Source: Mucilaginibacter inviolabilis (GTDB lineage: Bacteria; Bacteroidota; Bacteroidia; Sphingobacteriales; Sphingobacteriaceae). From it: a stretch of 64,000 nucleotides of DNA. Positions within the stretch are counted from its first letter, which is position 1; each line of letters begins with the position of its first letter. Below are positions 58,001 through 64,000 of the stretch, piece after piece. The stretch spans positions 3,224,001 to 3,288,000 of the forward strand of contig NZ_JAANAT010000001.1 in NCBI RefSeq assembly GCF_011089895.1. The letters run 5' to 3'. The notes below the pieces were generated by a model. That model was given only the letters and a program-made list of their open reading frames with translations. It did not search any database and was not told the DNA's origin. The translations under genes and the position numbers were made by a program.

Positions 58001-58819
58001 TTCACGCTCAAGGATGATCTCATTACGGTCGATAGAAACCACTTCACCGGTATCCTCATCCACGAAATCTTCAACCCATTTTTTAAGCACCCTTGCAGCA
58101 AGCTTACGGCCAATGAATTTCTTCAGACCAGATTTGCTCACTTTTACTTCGTCGGCCAGTTCAAACAATTCTAATATATCTTTATCAGAATCGTAACCAA
58201 TCGCGCGAAGCAATGTAGTAACCGGGAATTTCTTTTTACGGTCAATGTAAGCATACATCACGTTGTTAACGTCTGTAGCAAACTCAATCCATGAACCTTT
58301 AAAAGGTATAACACGGGCAGAGTATAATTTTGTACCGTTGGTGTGGCGGCTTTGGCCAAAGAACACACCTGGTGAACGGTGTAACTGAGATACAATTACG
58401 CGCTCAGCACCATTTATAACAAATGTACCTTTAGGGGTCATGTATGGGATAGTTCCCAGGTACACGTCCTGTACAATAGTTTCAAAATCTTCGTGCTCCT
58501 CATCATTACATGAAAGGCGAAGCTTGGCTTTTAAAGGCACACTGTAGGTTAATCCGCGCTCAATACACTCTTGTATATCGTAACGTGGCGGATCAATAAA
58601 GTAATCAAGAAATTCTAAAACAAAGATGTTTCTTGAGTCCGATATCGGAAAATTTTCAGCAAACACTTTAAACAAACCTTCTTTATAACGGTTGTCTGAG
58701 GTGGTTTCCAATTGAAAAAATTCCTGGAAAGATTGTAACTGCACATCCAGGAAATCAGGGTAATCAAGTACCTTTCTGCTGGTTGCAAAGTTTACTCTTT
58801 GATTATTGTTGTTTGCCAA
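55016..58819 (-). CDS. rpoB: DNA-directed RNA polymerase subunit beta
   Basis: 1267 residues, typical of Bacteroidota beta. The rifampicin-binding region is visible as [34 protein letters not shown], with the usual Ser, Gln, Asp and His positions unmutated. The C-terminal [24 protein letters not shown] is intact. It is encoded downstream of rplL with an attenuator-like hairpin and a quasi-palindrome between, and upstream of rpoC. Confidence 0.99.
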   Translation of the reverse strand: MANNNNQRVNFATSRKVLDYPDFLDVQLQSFQEFFQLETTSDNRYKEGLFKVFAENFPISDSRNIFVLEFLDYFIDPPRYDIQECIERGLTYSVPLKAKLRLSCNDEEHEDFETIVQDVYLGTIPYMTPKGTFVINGAERVIVSQLHRSPGVFFGQSRHTNGTKLYSARVIPFKGSWIEFATDVNNVMYAYIDRKKKFPVTTLLRAIGYDSDKDILELFELADEVKVSKSGLKKFIGRKLAARVLKKWVEDFVDEDTGEVVSIDRNEIILERETVLEDDHIDMIIDAGVKTIILNKEDAATSGDYTIIYNTLQKDTSNSEKEAVEHIYRQLRNAEPPDEETARGIIDRLFFSDKRYDLGDVGRYRINRKLKLNTSDETKVLTKQDIIAIVKYLIKLINSKAEVDDIDHLSNRRVRTVGEQLYAQFGVGLARMARTIRERMNIRDNEVFTPTDLINARTLSSVINSFFGTNQLSQFMDQTNPLAEITHKRRLSALGPGGLSRERAGFEVRDVHYTHYGRLCTIETPEGPNIGLISSLCVHAKINNLGFIETPYKRVVEGKVQVEEPVIYLSAEDEDGKTIGQANAHYDDKGVFALPKVKARFEGDFPIIEPERLDLMDIAPNQITSIAASLIPFLEHDDANRALMGSNMQRQAVPLLRPEAPIVGTGLEGRVAKDSRTLINAEGDGVVEYVDANEIRIKYDRDELDRLVSFDGDSKSYRLTKFKKTNQSTTMNLKPIVKKGQRVSKGEVLCEGYATQNGELALGRNLKVAFMPWQGYNFEDAIVISERVVSQDIFTSLHVEEFELEVRDTKRGEEELTPDIPNVSEEATKDLDEDGIIRVGAEVKEGDILIGKITPKGESDPSPEEKLLRAIFGDKAGDVKDASLKTPPSIAGVVIDTKLFSRAKKTSKAEEKAQLEKLDTKHERAVKELKNTLIEKLFEIVNGKTSQGVYNIYKELLVPKGVKFTQKILVELNYENINPTKWTTDDDKNDQIKLLLHNYNIKVNEELGAYRRDKFAISVGDELPSGIVQMAKVYIAKKRKLKVGDKMAGRHGNKGIVARIVRDEDMPFLEDGTPVDIVLNPLGVPSRMNLGQIYETVLGWAGKELGIKFATPIFDGASHEEVEEWVKKANLPESGRTYLYNGLTGDRFDQQTTVGIIYMLKLGHMVDDKMHARSIGPYSLITQQPLGGKAQFGGQRFGEMEVWALEAFGASNILQEILTVKSDDVIGRAKTYEAIVKGENLPTPSVPESFNVLVHELRGLGLDITLE

Positions 58820-58856
58820 GGTATTATAATTTTAGTTTATTAATAAACCTGTATTT

Positions 58857-58953
58857 AGAAGTGAGATATGAGACGTAAGTATTGAGACCAAAAAAATTTC
58901 ACAAGCTATATCCTGCAAAAAATCCCAAATCTCAAATCTAATATCTCAAGTCT
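58857..58953. repeat. Word-iterated quasi-palindrome between rplL and rpoB
   Basis: The left arm (58857-58888) holds GTGAGATATGAGACGTAAGTATTGAGA; the right arm (58926-58953) holds CAAATCTCAAATCTAATATCTCAAGTCT. They pair imperfectly around a 37-nt centre. AGATATGAGACGT is shared exactly with the dapD downstream spacer 52 kb away. Confidence 0.78.
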
Positions 58954-58972
58954 ATTATATATAAACAGCAAT

Positions 58973-59000
58973 AGACCCCGACCAAAATAGGTCGGAGTCT
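58973..59000 (-). terminator. Attenuator-like hairpin between rplL and rpoB
   Basis: On the sense (minus) strand AGACTCCGACC pairs with GGTCGGGGTCT, including one U-G pair, around a six-base loop. No long U-tract follows, so it probably causes partial termination or RNA processing. Comparable L7/L12-beta attenuation is established in E. coli. Confidence 0.65.
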
Positions 59001-59025
59001 GATGCTATATTTTTATTGGGTTAAC

Positions 59026-59409
59026 TTATTTAACCTCAACTACTGCTCCAGCTTCTTCTAATTGAGTTTTCAAAGATTGAGCTTCTTCTTTAGTTACACC
59101 AGTTTTTAATTCTTTTGGTGCGCCGTCAACAAGATCTTTAGCTTCTTTCAAACCTAAGCCAGTTAAGTCTTTTACTAATTTAACAACTGCTAATTTTGAG
59201 CCACCTGCTTCTTTCAGGATAACGTCAAATGCAGTTTGTTCTGCTGCAGCAGCAGGGGCATCATCGCCACCAGCAGGAGCAGCAGCAACAGCTACAGCTG
59301 CAGCAGCAGGTTCAATACCATACTCATCTTTTAAGATCTGAGCTAATTCGTTTACTTCTTTTACTGTTAAGTTTACCAACTGTTCAGCAAACGCTTTTAA
59401 ATCCGCCAT
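59026..59409 (-). CDS. rplL: 50S ribosomal protein L7/L12
   Basis: 127 residues. An N-terminal dimerisation domain ([34 protein letters not shown]), an Ala-rich flexible hinge (about 36-58) and the C-terminal factor-binding domain ([35 protein letters not shown]). It forms the ribosomal stalk that recruits translation GTPases. It follows rplJ by 63 bp. Confidence 0.98.
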   Translation of the reverse strand: MADLKAFAEQLVNLTVKEVNELAQILKDEYGIEPAAAAVAVAAAPAGGDDAPAAAAEQTAFDVILKEAGGSKLAVVKLVKDLTGLGLKEAKDLVDGAPKELKTGVTKEEAQSLKTQLEEAGAVVEVK

Positions 59410-59472
59410 TTTATTTAAATTTTACTTTTAATGCTTTTTGTTTGTTAATATCGAACTTTAATAAGGTGTTCG

Positions 59473-59991
59473 TTAACCTCTTTCCTGTAATGTTTTTACA
59501 AGGCCTGCAATAGTATTTCCGCCTGATTGTAATGCAGAAATAACGTTTTTGGCAGGTGATTGTAGTAATCCTATTATCTCGCCAATCAGTTGTTCTTTTG
59601 ATTTCAACTTGATCAATGTATCGATCTGGTTGTCGCCAATAAACACTGATGAATCAATATATGCTGCTTTTAAAACTGGTTTGTCACCTGCTTTTCTCAA
59701 TTGTTTGATCAGCTTTGCCGGAGCAGTTGCTGATTTAGAGAAAAGGATTGATGAAGAACCTTTTAATACATCATATATCGGGCTAAAGTCGCCGCCTGCA
59801 GCTTCCATAGCTTTTTTAATCAAGCTATTTTTTGCTACCTGCATTTTGATGTCGCTGTCGAAACATTTGCGACGAATGTCATTGATCTTTGCAACCGTCA
59901 AATCAGAAGTATCGGTGATATAAAAATTACCGTATTCTTTCATTTGCTCAGTAAGGGCAAGAACAAGATCGTATTTTTCTTCTTTATTCAT
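59473..59991 (-). CDS. rplJ: 50S ribosomal protein L10
   Basis: 172 residues. MNKEEKYDLVLALTEQMKEYGNFYITDTSDLTVAKINDIRRKC is the L10 N-terminal RNA-binding domain; the C-terminal helix (ISALQSGGNTIAGLVKTLQERG) binds L12 dimers. It anchors the stalk. It starts 2 bp after the rplA stop codon, so the genes are coupled. Confidence 0.97.
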   Translation of the reverse strand: MNKEEKYDLVLALTEQMKEYGNFYITDTSDLTVAKINDIRRKCFDSDIKMQVAKNSLIKKAMEAAGGDFSPIYDVLKGSSSILFSKSATAPAKLIKQLRKAGDKPVLKAAYIDSSVFIGDNQIDTLIKLKSKEQLIGEIIGLLQSPAKNVISALQSGGNTIAGLVKTLQERG

Positions 59992-59993
59992 GA

Positions 59994-60692
59994 TTAAATC
60001 CCCGCTACTGTTTTGGTTTCAATTTCAATTCCTGGCGACATAGTTGAAGAGATATGGATACTCTTGAAATATGTTCCTTTAGCTGCAGATGGTTTTAATT
60101 TTGAGATAGTTTGCAATACTTCTAATGCATTCTCATAAATTTTATCTGCAGAGAAAGATGCTTTTCCTATTGAGGCATGGATAATACCTGTTTTATCAAC
60201 TTTGAAGTCGATTTTACCACCTTTTACGTCAGTTACAGCTTTTCCAACTTCTGGAGTTACTGTTCCTGATTTAGGGTTAGGCATCAAGTTACGTGGACCT
60301 AATATACGACCCAAACGACCAACTTTAGCCATAACACTTGGCATAGTGATGATAATATCAACATCAGTCCATCCACCTTCAATCTTGGCAATATAATCAT
60401 CCAAACCTACGTAATCTGCACCCGCGTCTTTTGCTTCTTGTTCCTTGTCAGGAGTACAAAGCACCAGTACACGTACAGTTTTACCGGTTCCATGAGGTAA
60501 TGTTGCAATACCACGTACCATTTGATTGGCTTTACGCGGGTCAACACCTAAACGAACGTCTATATCAACTGATGAATCAAATTTGGTAAGGGTTAATTCC
60601 TTTACTAAAGATGACGCATCCTGTAATGAATACGATTTGTTAGCCTCAATTTTGGAGAGTGCCACTTTCTGATTTTTTGTTAATCTAGCCAC
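59994..60692 (-). CDS. rplA: 50S ribosomal protein L1
   Basis: 232 residues. [36 protein letters not shown] and the [22 protein letters not shown] signature are diagnostic. It binds 23S rRNA at the L1 stalk and often its own mRNA for feedback. A 29-bp gap separates it from rplK. Confidence 0.98.
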   Translation of the reverse strand: MARLTKNQKVALSKIEANKSYSLQDASSLVKELTLTKFDSSVDIDVRLGVDPRKANQMVRGIATLPHGTGKTVRVLVLCTPDKEQEAKDAGADYVGLDDYIAKIEGGWTDVDIIITMPSVMAKVGRLGRILGPRNLMPNPKSGTVTPEVGKAVTDVKGGKIDFKVDKTGIIHASIGKASFSADKIYENALEVLQTISKLKPSAAKGTYFKSIHISSTMSPGIEIETKTVAGI

Positions 60693-60721
60693 TGTCTTAA
60701 ACTGATTTTAATATAAATTAA

Positions 60722-61162
60722 TTAATTCCAGGGAGCCGTACCTGATACGGTTATTCCCATACTACGGGCAGTACCTGCCACCATTTTCATGGCTGATTCA
60801 ACTGTGAATGCGTTTAGATCCACCATTTTATCTTTAGCAATAGTTTCAACCTGTTCCCAATTTACATTGGCAACCTTTTTACGGTTGGGCTCTGCTGAAC
60901 CACTTTTTAATCCTGTTGCTTCCAATAACTGGATTGCAACCGGAGGGGTTTTAATGATAAAATCGAAAGATTTATCAACGTAAACAGTAATCAAAACAGG
61001 CAACACCTTACCAGGTTTGTCCTGGGTACGTGCATTAAACTGCTTGCAAAACTCCATGATATTCACCCCTTTTGCACCTAAAGCAGGTCCAATTGGAGGT
61101 GATGGGTTTGCAGCGCCGCCTTTTACCTGCAGCTTTACCATCGCACCGATTTCTTTTGCCAT
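60722..61162 (-). CDS. rplK: 50S ribosomal protein L11
   Basis: 146 residues. [41 protein letters not shown] is the canonical N-terminal domain that binds 23S rRNA at the GTPase centre; the C-terminal RNA-binding half ends [14 protein letters not shown]. It begins the rplKAJL-rpoBC run; a 202-bp spacer precedes it. Confidence 0.98.
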   Translation of the reverse strand: MAKEIGAMVKLQVKGGAANPSPPIGPALGAKGVNIMEFCKQFNARTQDKPGKVLPVLITVYVDKSFDFIIKTPPVAIQLLEATGLKSGSAEPNRKKVANVNWEQVETIAKDKMVDLNAFTVESAMKMVAGTARSMGITVSGTAPWN

Positions 61163-61364
61163 TTTAATTTACTTTAATTATAACTCAATGTTAGTAAGTG
61201 GAAGCTAAGTAACATTTAAGATTTTTATAGTTGTAAGTTTTCAGCGATCAGTTCAAAGTTTTTAACTCTAACTTAATACTTAAACTTCTTTCTTTTAATA
61301 TTCATTACGTAAGTTTATCATGCCAGGGATTGAGCTTCCAACTCAAAGCACATGATTAAACAAA

Positions 61365-61907
61365 CTATTCTTTTTCTACCTGCATGTAATTCAATTCAAG
61401 CGGCGTACGACGCCCGAATATCTTTACCATCACCTTCAGTTTCTTTTTCTCTTCGTTAACCTCTTCTATCACACCGCTAAAGCCATTGAACGGACCGTCC
61501 ATAACTTTAACATTCTCGCCAATGTAATAAGGCACATTCATTGTTTCGCCCTGAGCACTCATTTCATCAACCTTACCTAAAATACGGTTAACTTCGGCCT
61601 GGCGCAATGGAATAGCATTTCCGGCTTTATCGCCTAAAAAACCTATCACACTGTTTATATTTTTGATGATGTGTTCGGTTTCACCGTCAAGCACAGCTTC
61701 CATCAGTACATAACCCGGAAAATAATTACGCTCTTTGGCTATTTTCTTTCCGTCGCGCATTTGATAGTACTTTTCGGTAGGTATTAATACCTGTGGTACT
61801 AAATGCGTAATGCCCAAACGACTAATTTCGGCATCTATGTATTGTTTAACCTTCTTTTCTTTACCACTGATGGCCCTAACTACATACCATTTCAATTGAT
61901 CACTCAT
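61365..61907 (-). CDS. nusG: Transcription termination/antitermination factor NusG
   Basis: 180 residues. An NGN domain (KWYVVRAISGKEKKVKQYIDAEI, FPGYVLMEAVLDGE) and a C-terminal KOW domain (GENVKVMDGPFNGFSGVIEEVNEEKKKLKV). It couples RNA polymerase with Rho or the ribosome. Its position after secE in the rpl/rpo string marks it as the housekeeping NusG rather than a capsule-specific UpxY paralogue. Confidence 0.97.
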   Translation of the reverse strand: MSDQLKWYVVRAISGKEKKVKQYIDAEISRLGITHLVPQVLIPTEKYYQMRDGKKIAKERNYFPGYVLMEAVLDGETEHIIKNINSVIGFLGDKAGNAIPLRQAEVNRILGKVDEMSAQGETMNVPYYIGENVKVMDGPFNGFSGVIEEVNEEKKKLKVMVKIFGRRTPLELNYMQVEKE

Positions 61908-61924
61908 CGTTATCTCCCTTGATG

Positions 61925-62119
61925 TTATGTTAGTGAATGATAAAATATACCAAGCAAATAATTAATGATCTGGTCCATACCTACAATAACTAACGCTATG
62001 ATAATTGCAGCAACCAGCACCAATATAGCACTGCTTTGCAATTCGCGCCAGGTTGGCCAAGTTACTTTTTGAGTTAACTCGATGTATGATTCTTTAATAT
62101 ATTCAGCTACGCCTGCCAT
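61925..62119 (-). CDS. secE: Preprotein translocase subunit SecE
   Basis: 64 residues. VAEYIKESYIELTQKVTWPTWRELQSSAILVLVAAIIIALVIVGMDQIINYLLG shows the amphipathic helix with the conserved WPTW motif and the single membrane helix of short SecE proteins. It clamps SecY in the inner-membrane translocon. It lies between tRNA-Trp and nusG, the common order. Confidence 0.97.
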   Translation of the reverse strand: MAGVAEYIKESYIELTQKVTWPTWRELQSSAILVLVAAIIIALVIVGMDQIINYLLGIFYHSLT

Positions 62120-62138
62120 TTTTTATTGTTTGCTTATG

Positions 62139-62209
62139 CACGGGAACAAGGATTCGAACCCTGATCAAAGGTTTTGGAGACCTCTATTCTACCATTGAAC
62201 TATTCCCGT
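62139..62209 (-). tRNA. tRNA-Trp (anticodon CCA)
   Basis: 71 nt. The acceptor stem ACGGGAA pairs with TTCCCGT, discriminator G; the anticodon loop CTCCAAA is closed by GAGGT/ACCTT; the T-loop TTCGAAT is present. The 3'-CCA is not encoded. It lies between tuf and secE. Confidence 0.97.
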
Positions 62210-62227
62210 GTATATTTTATAATAAGA

Positions 62228-62264
62228 AAACATAAGTTTGCTTTTTACAGTCAAACTTATGTTT
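62228..62264 (-). terminator. Hairpin between tuf and tRNA-Trp
   Basis: A perfect 13-bp stem (AAACATAAGTTTG and complement) with an 11-nt loop lies 22 bp after the tuf stop and is followed in the sense direction by a T-rich stretch. It may be a partial terminator, or a processing signal separating mRNA from tRNA. Confidence 0.7.
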
Positions 62265-62286
62265 CCAATTAACCTTTTTGAAATTT

Positions 62287-63474
62287 TTATTTCAAAATTT
62301 CAGTTACCTGGCCAGCACCTACAGTTCTGCCACCTTCACGGATAGCGAAACGTAAGCCTTTTTCCATAGCGATAGCGTTGATCAATTTTACAGTGATGGT
62401 AACGTTATCACCTGGCATAACCATTTCTACACCTTCGGCCAGTGAAATCTCACCAGTTACGTCAGTTGTACGGAAATAGAATTGCGGGCGGTATTTATTG
62501 AAGAATGGAGTGTGACGGCCACCTTCTGCTTTTGATAATACGTAAACTTCTGCTTTAAAGTCAGTGTGTGGAGTTACTGAACCTGGTTTGCAAATAACCA
62601 TACCACGACGGATATCAGTTTTTTCAATACCACGTAACAATAAACCTACGTTGTCACCAGCTTCACCACGGTCAAGGATTTTGCGGAACATCTCAACACC
62701 TGTTACGGTTGATTTTAAGTTCTCAGCACCCATACCTAAAATATCAACAGCTTCACCAGAGTTGATTACACCACGCTCAATACGACCGGTAGCAACAGTA
62801 CCACGACCAGTGATTGAGAATACGTCTTCAACCGGCATTAAGAAAGGAAGCTCAGTTAAACGTGGAGGGATAGGGATGTAGCTATCTACAGCATCCATCA
62901 ACTCCATGATTTTACCAACCCAGGTAGGATCGCCGTTAAGACCACCTAATGCAGAACCCTGGATAACTGGGATATCATCACCTGGATATTCGTAGAATGA
63001 TAATAATTCACGAATTTCCATTTCTACTAATTCTAATAATTCCGGATCATCAACCATGTCAACCTTGTTCATAAATACAACAAGTGCAGGTACACCTACC
63101 TGACGTGCTAACAGGATGTGCTCGCGGGTTTGTGGCATCGGACCGTCAGTAGCAGCAACAACAATGATTGCACCATCCATCTGAGCAGCACCAGTAACCA
63201 TGTTTTTCACGTAATCCGCGTGACCTGGACAGTCAACGTGTGCATAGTGACGGTTAGCTGTTGAATACTCAACGTGTGCTGTATTAATGGTGATACCACG
63301 CTCTTTTTCTTCAGGAGCTGAGTCAATTGAATCAAATGAACGAGCTTCTGATAAACCTGCATCAGCTAATACTTTAGTGATAGCTGCAGTAAGGGTTGTT
63401 TTGCCGTGGTCAACGTGACCGATTGTACCGATGTTTAAGTGCGGTTTACTGCGGTCAAACTTTTCTTTTGCCAT
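62287..63474 (-). CDS. tuf: Elongation factor Tu
   Basis: 395 residues. GTPase G1 [10 protein letters not shown], switch I region [17 protein letters not shown]3 DCPGH, G4 NKVD, then the two beta-barrel domains ending [21 protein letters not shown]. It delivers aminoacyl-tRNA to the ribosome. Flanked by tRNA genes on both sides, it is probably read in one transcript with them. Confidence 0.99.
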   Translation of the reverse strand: MAKEKFDRSKPHLNIGTIGHVDHGKTTLTAAITKVLADAGLSEARSFDSIDSAPEEKERGITINTAHVEYSTANRHYAHVDCPGHADYVKNMVTGAAQMDGAIIVVAATDGPMPQTREHILLARQVGVPALVVFMNKVDMVDDPELLELVEMEIRELLSFYEYPGDDIPVIQGSALGGLNGDPTWVGKIMELMDAVDSYIPIPPRLTELPFLMPVEDVFSITGRGTVATGRIERGVINSGEAVDILGMGAENLKSTVTGVEMFRKILDRGEAGDNVGLLLRGIEKTDIRRGMVICKPGSVTPHTDFKAEVYVLSKAEGGRHTPFFNKYRPQFYFRTTDVTGEISLAEGVEMVMPGDNVTITVKLINAIAMEKGLRFAIREGGRTVGAGQVTEILK

Positions 63475-63542
63475 GATTTATAATTATTTTGTAGGTTAAT
63501 TTATACTTAAAAATGTATTCTGTTTTACTCTTTGTTTTATTG

Positions 63543-63614
<72 letters not shown>

Positions 63615-63627
63615 TTATTTTAATTAT

Positions 63628-63710
63628 CGAATTAATGGTTTAGTGAACTATTGAATTTTAAAACCTCTACTCAATCACTAACTCAGCAATTCAATAACTC
63701 ATTAATTAAT
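63628..63710. repeat. Word-iterated spacer between tRNA-Thr and tRNA-Gly
   Basis: The left part (63628-63659) has GAATTAATGG, TTAGTGAAC and TTGAATTTTA words; the right part (63672-63710) has AATCACTAACTCAG, AATTCAATAACTC and ATTAATTAATTC. The vocabulary is the one used in the rpoB-rpoC spacer; pairing is imperfect. Confidence 0.75.
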
Positions 63711-63715
63711 TCCCG

Positions 63716-63788
63716 AGCGGAAGACGAGGTTCGAACTCGCGACCTATAGCTTGGAAGGCTATCGCTCTACCAACTGAGCTACTTCCGC
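63716..63788 (-). tRNA. tRNA-Gly (anticodon TCC)
   Basis: 73 nt. Acceptor GCGGAAG/CTTCCGC, discriminator U; anticodon stem ATAGC/GCTAT around CTTCCAA; T-arm GCGAG TTCGAAC CTCGT. No encoded CCA. Confidence 0.97.
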
Positions 63789-63791
63789 AAT

Positions 63792-63872
63792 TAAATGAGT
63801 GAATTATCGAGTTAGTGATTGGATGATTTAAAAATCATTCTATAATTCACTAATTCAACAATCCACTCATTA
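63792..63872. repeat. Quasi-palindrome between tRNA-Gly and tRNA-Tyr
   Basis: AATGAGTGAATTATCGAGTTAGTGATTGGATGATTT-type words (63792-63830) face their imperfect complement (63834-63872) across a very short loop. The transcript would form one long hairpin exactly filling the gap between the two tRNAs. Confidence 0.82.
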
Positions 63873-63877
63873 AGGTG

Positions 63878-63958
63878 TGGGGGGAGAAGGATTCGAACCT
63901 TCGTAGCCGAAGCAACGGATTTACAGTCCGTCCCATTTGACCGCTCTGGTATCCCCCC
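63878..63958 (-). tRNA. tRNA-Tyr (anticodon GTA)
   Basis: 81 nt with a long variable arm, as expected for bacterial tRNA-Tyr. Acceptor GGGGGGA/TCCCCCC, discriminator A; anticodon stem ACGGA/TCCGT around CTGTAAA; T-arm GAAGG TTCGAAT CCTTC. It is the first gene of the tuf transcript visible in the window. Confidence 0.97.
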
Positions 63959-64000
63959 ATTAGTTAATTCCGGATTTAAAATGTCCAAAGTTGAAGCTAA

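Noticed and set aside
59229..59513. Plus-strand frame rich in Gln/Leu over rplL/rplJ
   Set aside because: Generated by the Ala-rich hinge codons of L7/L12 read in reverse; no independent support.
61365..61907. Capsule-specific NusG paralogue (UpxY type)
   Set aside because: It lies in the secE-nusG-rplK string far from the wza promoter and has the standard NusG length and motifs.

Overview
The window looks like the chromosome of a Bacteroidota bacterium of the Sphingobacteriaceae, most likely Mucilaginibacter or Pedobacter. This is inferred from gene content and order: a TonB receptor paired with a DUF4249 lipoprotein, a DUF3467 gene beside rpoC, the tRNA-Tyr/Gly/Thr-tuf-tRNA-Trp-secE-nusG-rpl-rpoBC string, promoter -7 elements of the form TAnnTTTG, and weak Shine-Dalgarno signals. 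No insertion sequence, phage gene, CRISPR array or plasmid function was found.

58-5225: a DUF4249 lipoprotein and TonB-dependent receptor operon faces a LytS-type kinase / LytTR regulator pair. The shared 233-bp control region carries five copies of one motif on a 21-bp period, a good candidate operator. 5388-11159: plus-strand housekeeping genes (dapD, a heptosyltransferase-like GT9, a Sua5-type synthase, a CCA-adding-type enzyme, a pRiA4b-domain protein with an acidic tail, miaA). 11210-22309: nucleotide-sugar supply (rfbA, rfbD, rfbC, GDP-mannose pyrophosphorylase, UDP-glucose dehydrogenase, UDP-xylose synthase, GDP-fucose synthase, gmd), interrupted by cysD-cysN on the opposite strand. 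22631-26946: a secreted GH79-like and a GH71-like glycosidase flanking a WcaI-type glycosyltransferase.

27076-49780: a Wzx/Wzy-dependent polysaccharide locus read on the minus strand from wza: Wza, Wzc, a CDP-sugar pathway, flippase, polymerase, seven or so glycosyltransferases and several acyl/acetyltransferases, one of them broken by a frameshift at a six-G tract. The CDP-sugar block (38719-46525) combines glucose-1-phosphate cytidylyltransferase, CDP-glucose 4,6-dehydratase, the Fe-S/PMP C-3 dehydrase RfbH, a flavin/Fe-S reductase, an acetolactate-synthase-like ThDP enzyme and an SDR reductase. This is the gene set expected for a yersiniose-type branched-chain 3,6-dideoxy sugar, whose two-carbon branch comes from pyruvate. 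The reductase has its ferredoxin domain at the C-terminus, the reverse of the Yersinia enzyme. This block is the most interesting system in the window. No initiating phosphoglycosyltransferase and no rmlB were seen, so both must lie elsewhere.

50016-63958: DUF3467, rpoC, rpoB, rplL, rplJ, rplA, rplK, nusG, secE, tRNA-Trp, tuf, tRNA-Thr, tRNA-Gly and tRNA-Tyr, all read on the minus strand. A recurring oddity is that many spacers between co-directional genes are quasi-palindromes made of reiterated 8-11-nt words. Each spacer or spacer group has its own word, but the architecture is the same, and the arms often abut or contain a start codon.
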